DNA of 64,000 bases, taken from the NCBI GenBank assembly GCA_950097015.1, contig CATNEN010000030.1:538501-602500 (forward strand), written 5' to 3'. The notes below the pieces were generated by a model. It made no database searches, was not told the origin of the DNA, and was given only the letters and a program-made list of their open reading frames with translations. The stretch is from Macrostomum hystrix (lineage: Eukaryota; Platyhelminthes; Macrostomidae). Both the position numbers and the translations under genes were made by a program. This document shows positions 58,040 to 64,000 of this stretch, piece after piece; the first letter of the stretch is position 1, and each line of letters starts with the position of its first letter.

Positions 58040-60083
58040 AATGGGTAGGGATGGGCTGGACTATCTAGCAGGGATGGGCTGGAATCTCCAGCAGGGATGG
58101 GCTTGACTATCTAGCAGGGATGGGCTGGACTATCCAGCAGGGATGGGCTGGAATCTCCAGCAGGGATGGGCTGGACTATCTAGCAGGGATGGGCTGGACT
58201 ATCCAGCAGGGATGGGCTAGACTATCCAGCAGGGATGGGCTGGAATCTCCAGCAGGGATGGGCTGGACTATCTAGCAGGGATGGGCTGGACTATCTAGCA
58301 GGGATGGGCTGGACTATCTAGCAGGGATGGGCTGGACTATCCAGCAGGGATGGGCTGGACTATCTAGCAGGGATGGGCTGGACTATCCAGCAGGGATGGG
58401 CTGGACTATCCAGCAGGGATGGGCTGGACTATCCAGCAGGGATGGGCTGGAATCTCCAGCAGGGATGGGCTGGACTATCCAGCAGGGATGGGCTGGAATC
58501 TCCAGCAGGGATGGGCTGGACTATCCAGCAGGGATGGGCTGGAATCTCCAGCAGGGATGGGCTGGACTATCTAGCAGGGATGGGCTGGACTATCTAGCAG
58601 GGATGGGCTGGACTATCTAGCAGGGATGGGCTGGACTATCTAGCAGGGATGGGCTGGACTATCCAGCAGGGATGGGCTGGACTATCTAGCAGGGATGGGC
58701 TGGACTATCTAGCAGGGATGGGCTGGAATCTCCAGCAGGGATGGGCTGGACTATCTAGCAGGGATGGGCTGGACTATCTAGCAGGGATGGGCTGGACTAT
58801 CTAGCAGGGATGGGCTGGACTATCTAGCAGGGATGGGATGGACTATCCAGCAGGGATGGGCTGGACTATCTAGCAGGGATGGGCTGGACTATCTAGCAGG
58901 GATGGGCTGGAATCTCCAGCAGGGATGGGCTGGACTATCTAGCAGGGATGGGCTGGAATCTCCAGCAGGGATGGGCTTGACTATCCAGCAGGGATGGGCT
59001 GGACTATCCAGCAGGGATGGGCTGGACTATCCAGCAGGGATGGGCTGGACTATCCAGCAGGGATGGGCTGGAATCTCCAGCAGGGATGGGCTTGACTATC
59101 TAGCAGGGATGGGCTGGACTATCCAGCAGGGATGGGCTGGACTATCTAGCAGGGATGGGCTGGACTATCCAGCAGGGATGGGCTGGACTATCTAGCAGGG
59201 ATGGGATGGACTATCCAGCAGGGATGGGCTGGACTATCTAGCAGGGATGGGCTGGACTATCTAGAAGGGATGGGCTGGAATCTCCAGCAGGGATGGGCTG
59301 GACTATCTAGCAGGGATGGGCTGGAATCTCCAGCAGGGATGGGCTTGACTATCTAGCAGGGATGGGCTGGACTATCTAGCAGGGATGGGCTGGACTATCT
59401 AGCAGGGATGGGCTGGAATCTCCAGCAGGGATGGGCTTGACTATCTAGCAGGGATGGGCTGGACTATCCAGCAGGGATGGGCTGGACTATCCAGCAGGGA
59501 TGGGCTGGACTATCCAGCAGGGATGGGCTGGACTATCCAGCAGGGATGGGCTGGACTATCCAGCAGGGATGGGCTGGAATCTCCAGCAGGGATGGGCTGG
59601 ACTATCCAGCAGGGATGGGCTGGAATCTCCAGCAGGGATGGGCTTGACTATCTAGCAGGGATGGGCTGGACTATCCAGCAGGGATGGGCTGGACTATCTA
59701 GCAGGAATGGGCTGGAATCTCCAGCAGGGATGGGCTGGAATCTCCAGCAGGGATGGGCTGGAATCTCCAGCAGGGATGGGCTTGACTATCTAGCAGGGAT
59801 GGGCTGGACTATCCAGCAGGGATGGGCTGGACTATCTAGCAGGAATGGGCTGGAATCTCCAGCAGGGATGGGCTTGACTATCTAGCAGGGATGGGCTGGA
59901 CTATCCAGCAGGGATGGGCTGGACTATCTAGCAGGGATGGGCTGGACTATCCAGCAGGGATGGGCTGGACTATCTAGCAGGGATGGGCTGGACTATCTAG
60001 CAGGGATGGGCTGGACTATCTAGCAGGGATGGGCTGGACTATCTAGCAGGGATGGGCAGGACTCTCTAGCAGGGATGGGCTGG
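58040..60083. repeat. 23-bp minisatellite, about 88 copies
   Basis: Core gatgggctggactatccagc. Unit types differ as actatcc, actatct, aatctcc or gactatct. It ends 3 nt before the anapc5 stop codon and fills the gap between the convergent Rab and anapc5 genes. Confidence 0.97.
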
Positions 60084-60086
60084 AGC

Positions 60087-63000
60087 TCAGATCACGGTGA
60101 CAGGATCAGGCACAGCTGGCAGGCGGCCGTATTCGGCAGCTGCTCGGTTGCGCAGGCTGCGCAGGCCCAGTCTGTGGTACAGGTGCGCCAGCAGGAGGCA
60201 GCAGAGTCGCTGGCGGCTGACGCAGCCGACGATTCGAAAGCCCCGCCTGGCGGCCAGAAGCCGTCGGGCAGCGGCGCGGAGGCGGCCGAGGGCCGACATG
60301 GCCTGGCCCTCCAGCAATAGGAGGCGAGAGCGAAGGCAAAGCGAGGCCTGCGACATGAGGTAGCAACGGCCGGGCTCCAGTTGGGCCAGGGCGTCGGCTG
60401 ACCTGCCGGAGGCATGCAGAGCGGCAGCCCTGTACAGCCGCAGCAGGGGGCCCAGGTTAAAGAGGCGATGGCCTGCCAGCTGGCGACACTGGGCCAGCTC
60501 GGAGTGGATCAGGCTGGGACAGCGGCCAATCAGGGCCGACTCGCACAGCAGAAGGCGGGCGCGGACGGCCAGGACGGCAGCTGGCGTGCTCTTGTTGTCG
60601 TTAAGTATGGCCAGCGCCTTGGTGCACAGGCTGTGAGCGGAGTGCAGATTGGAGAGCCCCAGTTGGGCAGCGGCTTGTTTTAATAGCGAGTCGGCGGAGG
60701 CGCAGGGGTCGCCGCTACCGATGCAGAAGCTGCTGCTGCCGCTGCCGCTGCTGACTTCGCCTCCAAGAAGCTGGATATCAGCTGCGGCCGCTAGCGAGGC
60801 CGCCCTGGCGTGGTCCGAGGCGAACAGGGCCCGCTGGAACTGCAGCTCCCGTCTGGCCGTCTCAAGCGCCTGGGTTTGGGGTGAGCGCAGCTCGGTCAGG
60901 CTGCCCAGCAGGCTGTCTAGGAGATCGCTGGCCAGCTCAAATGCGCCCTGGGTGGGACACGGAAAAATCGAATTGAGCACACTGCTCTAACCTCCATACC
61001 ATGATTGAGCACACTTCTCGAACCTTCATACCTGAATTGAGCACACTTCTCGAACCTCCATACCATGATTGAGCATACTTCTCGAACCTTCATACCTGAA
61101 TTGAGCACACTTCTCGAACCTCCATACCATGATTGAGCACACTTCTCGAACCTTCATACCTGAATTGAGCACACTTCTCGAACCTCCATACCATGATTGA
61201 GCATACTTCTCGAACCTTCATACCTGAATTGAGCACACTTCTCGAACCTCCATACCATGATTGAGCACACTTCTCGAACCTTCATACCTGAATTGAGCAC
61301 TTACTTACTTACCTTGCAGGGGGGCCTGGGCACTTGACGCACAAACACAGGAACGGCATGCCCCCAGGCCGGCGAACTAGGCGAGAGCCGCCCATCGCGC
61401 CGCCTCCCCTGAGCAGGCACCTCACACACACAGCAGCAAGCCAAGCGGGGAAGGGGGCGGCAGCCGGAGTGCCTCTCACCCCAGGCCCGCACACGCACAG
61501 AGCAGGCCAAGCCGGGGCGGAAGGCTGATAGAAATCAGTCCTCAGGGGGGGGGCGGGTGACGAGTGTACACTTTATCCAATCGCGCTGACGGAAATCCAG
61601 ATGAGCGCGCGGCGGTGTACACCCGCCCCCCAGCCACCCCCCGCAAGGTCTAACGCCCCAGCGCCAACGCACATAACTCATACAACGCAGATCAGGCACA
61701 CAGAAAGGTAGGAGCGAAGCTATTTATCAAGCTTTGATTGCACGAAATATGGTGCACCTCCGCCGGTCGCTACTGTCCAAACCCCCCCAACAAGTACCGA
61801 AATTAATCGTGACCTGAAGGGTGAATCGAACTAGCGTCCTTTGGAGTGCGAGGCAGCGACGTTAGCCGCTGACCCCCCTCGCCCCCTTGAATTGAGCACA
61901 CTTCTCGAACCTCCATACCATGATTGAGCACACTTCTCGAACCTCCATACCTGAATTGAGCACACTTCTCGAACCTTCCATACCTGAATTGAGCACACTT
62001 CTCGAACATCCATACCATGATTGAGCACACTTCTCGAACATCCATACCATGATTGAGCACACTTCTCGAACATCCATACCATGATTGAGCACACTTCTCT
62101 AACCTCCTTGCCTGAATTGAGCACACTTGTCTAACCTTCATGCCTGAATTAAGTCCTAACATACATATGAGAATTGAACTCACACCTAAAAAAGGCCATC
62201 TCAATGTCTGACCTGTTCGCCCAGTTGTACAGCCAGCTGAGCGGCTGCCACAGCTACGGACTCGTTGAGCAGTGGAACGCCGCGCTCGGACAGGTCGGTA
62301 AGCAGCAGAGCCTGGGCAAGCACGCTGGATACGCTGTGTAATCCGTACAAGTGACAGGCTGACAGCACCTGCTGCACATTGGAGGCCACAATAAGCTTGG
62401 GCTTGCCTGGAGAAGCGCCTCTGTCTAGCAGGATGCGAGTAAGAACTCCGCGCAATGGGACAGCGCCAGATAGAAGGCGGCGAGGATCGGATCGCATCTG
62501 TGCCAGTGCCAGTTCGGCTGGGGATCTGACCTGTGAGGTCAATGGGATTTTAGCTGGATCTAGCGATTGTCCTTCAGTTTCAAAGAAACACATAAAACTG
62601 GACGAATCAGAGAACTATCGCCATCCCCAATAATAATATTAACAATTCAATACCTTTCATTACCTCTGGCCTTTGTTAGGCCAGATGTGCAGCCGACAGC
62701 ACAGCCGCAGCTATTGCGCGGCGCATACTGCGTACTGCGTACGGCTGTTCAGTCCATGGACTGGGGGTGACGCCACACCCATCCTCAATTACCCCCAGCT
62801 AATGCTGGTACCTATTTAACAGCTGGGTGAACTGAAGCAATGCAGAGTTAAGTGTCCTAGCTGAAGGACACAAACTGTTTCAGTGGAGTCGAGAATCGAA
62901 CCCCCGACCTTCGGGAGTAATCCGACGCTCCAACCTTTAGTCTACAACCACTAGTGGATATACAGATACACAGACCCCAAATTTTTTTCAATCCGCTTAA

Positions 63001-63724
63001 CTCTGAAATTGAATTTGGTAACTCTTGGATTTCACATGAAATTCTACCGCTTTTTGAGAACTCACAAATTAATCGATCAAGGGTTAAAAATCATAAAATT
63101 TTCTGCTCTCTTTTTCAAGCAATGCAAAGTGCCAGTATATGAAAGAATCATTTACTTAAAGCTCCTCGAGTCAACCGAGACGCGATTTCTTTGGATTTTC
63201 CATGGACTTTCCATGGATTTATCATAAATTTTCCTAGGATTTCCCATGGGCTAGGGCTACACCACGTTACTCACCCTGTCCGGACCGGCGTCGCCACGCA
63301 CCAGGCAGTGCAGCAGGGCCTCATTAAGCGGCATCTGGGCCTCCTCTTTGAAGCCAAAATAGTGCATCATTGCAGCCAGCGCCATGACGTCGTAAGCGTT
63401 GCCGAAGCCACCGTCGGTGCCGCGCTCGCCGCGCAAGTCGAAATAGGCGCGCAGGTGACGCTCGGCGCCGGTTCGATCGCGCCTCCGGATAGAATTGAGA
63501 TAGCGCAGGAACAACAGCGACTCCAGGCCCGGGTGCAGGCCGCACAGCTGGCTCAGCCGCTCCTCCAGCTCGATGGGATTGGCCGCTACGGACGGATTGT
63601 GCTCAAATAGGAAGGCCTGCTCGGCGACTAGAGCCTCGGCGCGGCGCCTATCCAACTGCCAGGCGTCTGGCTCGTCTTCTGGCCGGAACCGATTCACGTC
63701 TAGCAGACCGAGAGTGCTCAGCTC
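60087..63724 (-). CDS. anapc5: Anaphase-promoting complex subunit 5, 3' part
   Basis: Exons seen: 63724-63275, 62530-62213, 60947-60087, all phase 0. They give 542 codons and a stop. The gene starts beyond the right edge. Landmarks shared with animal APC5: LSQLCGLHPGLESLLFLRYL with a following AYFD, YDVMALAAMMHYFGFKEEA, GEQGAFELASDLLDSL, and a C-terminal TPR-like stretch ending LAHLYHRLGLRSLRNRAAAE. APC5 is a scaffold of the cell-cycle ubiquitin ligase APC/C in the nucleus and cytoplasm. Compared with vertebrate APC5 the segment between the first and second exons seems several dozen residues short; an exon may be missed near 62.6-63.2 kb. Introns hold arrays and SINEs. Acceptors of exons 62530 and 60947 are moderate. 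Confidence 0.8.
60970..61302. repeat. 32-bp minisatellite in anapc5, left part
   Basis: About ten copies with core attgagcacacttctcgaac followed by alternating ctccatacc or cttcatacc, forming a 64-nt dimer. It continues at 61890 after an inserted repeat. Confidence 0.93.
61303..61890 (-). mobile_element. tRNA-headed repeat, family 3, inserted into the array
   Basis: Inverted relative to the copy at 50714-51318. The tRNA-like head is at the right (gaatcgaactagcgtcc) and an (AAGT)n tail at the left. The word tgaattgagcac occurs on both sides, from either target duplication or the array itself. Confidence 0.8.
61891..62155. repeat. 32-bp minisatellite in anapc5, right part
   Basis: About eight copies of the same unit as 60970-61302, with a local run of cgaacatccataccatga variants and worn copies at the right end. 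Confidence 0.9.
62676..62955 (-). mobile_element. tRNA-derived SINE, family 1
   Basis: Full-length copy in anapc5. Body gccgacagcacagccgcagc and agtccatggactgggg; reversed head gaatcgaacccccgacctt at the right. Confidence 0.75.
62956..63274. other. anapc5 intron remainder
   Basis: AT-rich, with three ttccatgg-like words at 63196-63250. No further exon was recognised. Confidence 0.4.
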
Positions 63725-63759
63725 CTGATAAAAGTTGGAGGACCGATATTTTCAAGAGG

Positions 63760-64000
63760 AAGCTAGGTCTGAAGGCTAATGGATGGAGGAAGCTAAGCCC
63801 GAAGGCTAATGGATGGAGGAAGCTAAGCCCGAAGGCTAATGGATGGAGGAAGCTAAGCCCGAAGTCTAATGGATGGAGGAAGCTAAGCCCGAAGGCTAAT
63901 GGATGGAGGAAGCTAAGCCCGAAGGCTAATGGATGGAGGAAGCTAAGCCCGAAGGCTAATGGATGGAGGAAGCTAAGCCCGAAGGCTAATGGATGGAGGA
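63760..64000. repeat. 30-bp minisatellite at right edge
   Basis: At least eight copies with core ggaagctaagcccgaaggct. It runs off the window and begins about 38 nt upstream of the anapc5 acceptor at 63725. Confidence 0.95.

Noticed and set aside
58327-59885. ORFs with GWTIQQGWAGLSSRD repeats
   Set aside because: They are translations of the 23-bp array, with no flanking gene structure.

Overview
This is eukaryotic, intron-rich animal DNA. Genes are split by GT-AG introns, the proteins are metazoan families (BAR-RhoGAP, Cys-loop receptors, MATE transporter, Rab, APC5), and the spacers hold tRNA-derived SINEs, a mariner and a piggyBac remnant. Seventeen minisatellite arrays cover roughly 12-13 kb, about a fifth of the window. 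The style resembles a free-living flatworm such as Macrostomum; that is a guess at the species, not a proof.

Layout: 1-7.2 kb is mostly non-coding, with SINEs and one small secreted-protein gene on the minus strand (2555-3253, possibly ependymin-related). At 7.2-20.0 kb lies a five-exon plus-strand gene for a BAR-RhoGAP protein of the RICH/ARHGAP17 kind, with a proline-rich tail; three of its four introns are filled by large arrays. At 20.8-25.8 kb there are four more arrays; the last sits in the intron of a candidate small secreted-protein gene (24795-26053, minus). At 26.8-29.4 kb lie a foldback element and a dead piggyBac transposase.

The centre (30.0-46.5 kb, minus strand) is a tandem cluster of five nicotinic-like pentameric receptor genes, called A to E here, plus loose pieces of a sixth. 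They share one exon plan: signal exon, 45-nt micro-exon, loop-A exon, Cys-loop exon, M1-M2 exon, M3 exon, M4 exon. D and E are intact (410 and 443 codons before the stop). A lacks a recognisable micro-exon, B has a one-base frameshift in its signal exon, and C is a pseudogene. The M1-M3 exons of A, B and E, and the short intron between them, are almost identical although the ligand-binding exons are very different. This points to recent gene conversion or duplication confined to the pore.

At 47.6-54.9 kb a 12-exon plus-strand gene encodes a MATE (SLC47-like) multidrug/cation exporter. At 55.2-56.1 kb is an internally deleted mariner with perfect ends. At 56.7-57.3 kb is an intronless Rab GTPase with its own TATA box. 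From 60.1 kb to the right edge is the 3' part of anapc5 (anaphase-promoting complex subunit 5, minus strand), whose stop codon directly touches a 2-kb 23-bp array.

These are unrelated housekeeping and sensory genes, not one pathway. The unusual biology is structural: minisatellites that start at splice sites or stop codons, a receptor family evolving by exon-level homogenisation and decay, and SINEs that contribute gene ends. Several frameshifts (RhoGAP exon 2, receptor B, MATE first exon) could be real mutations or consensus errors in a long-read assembly.
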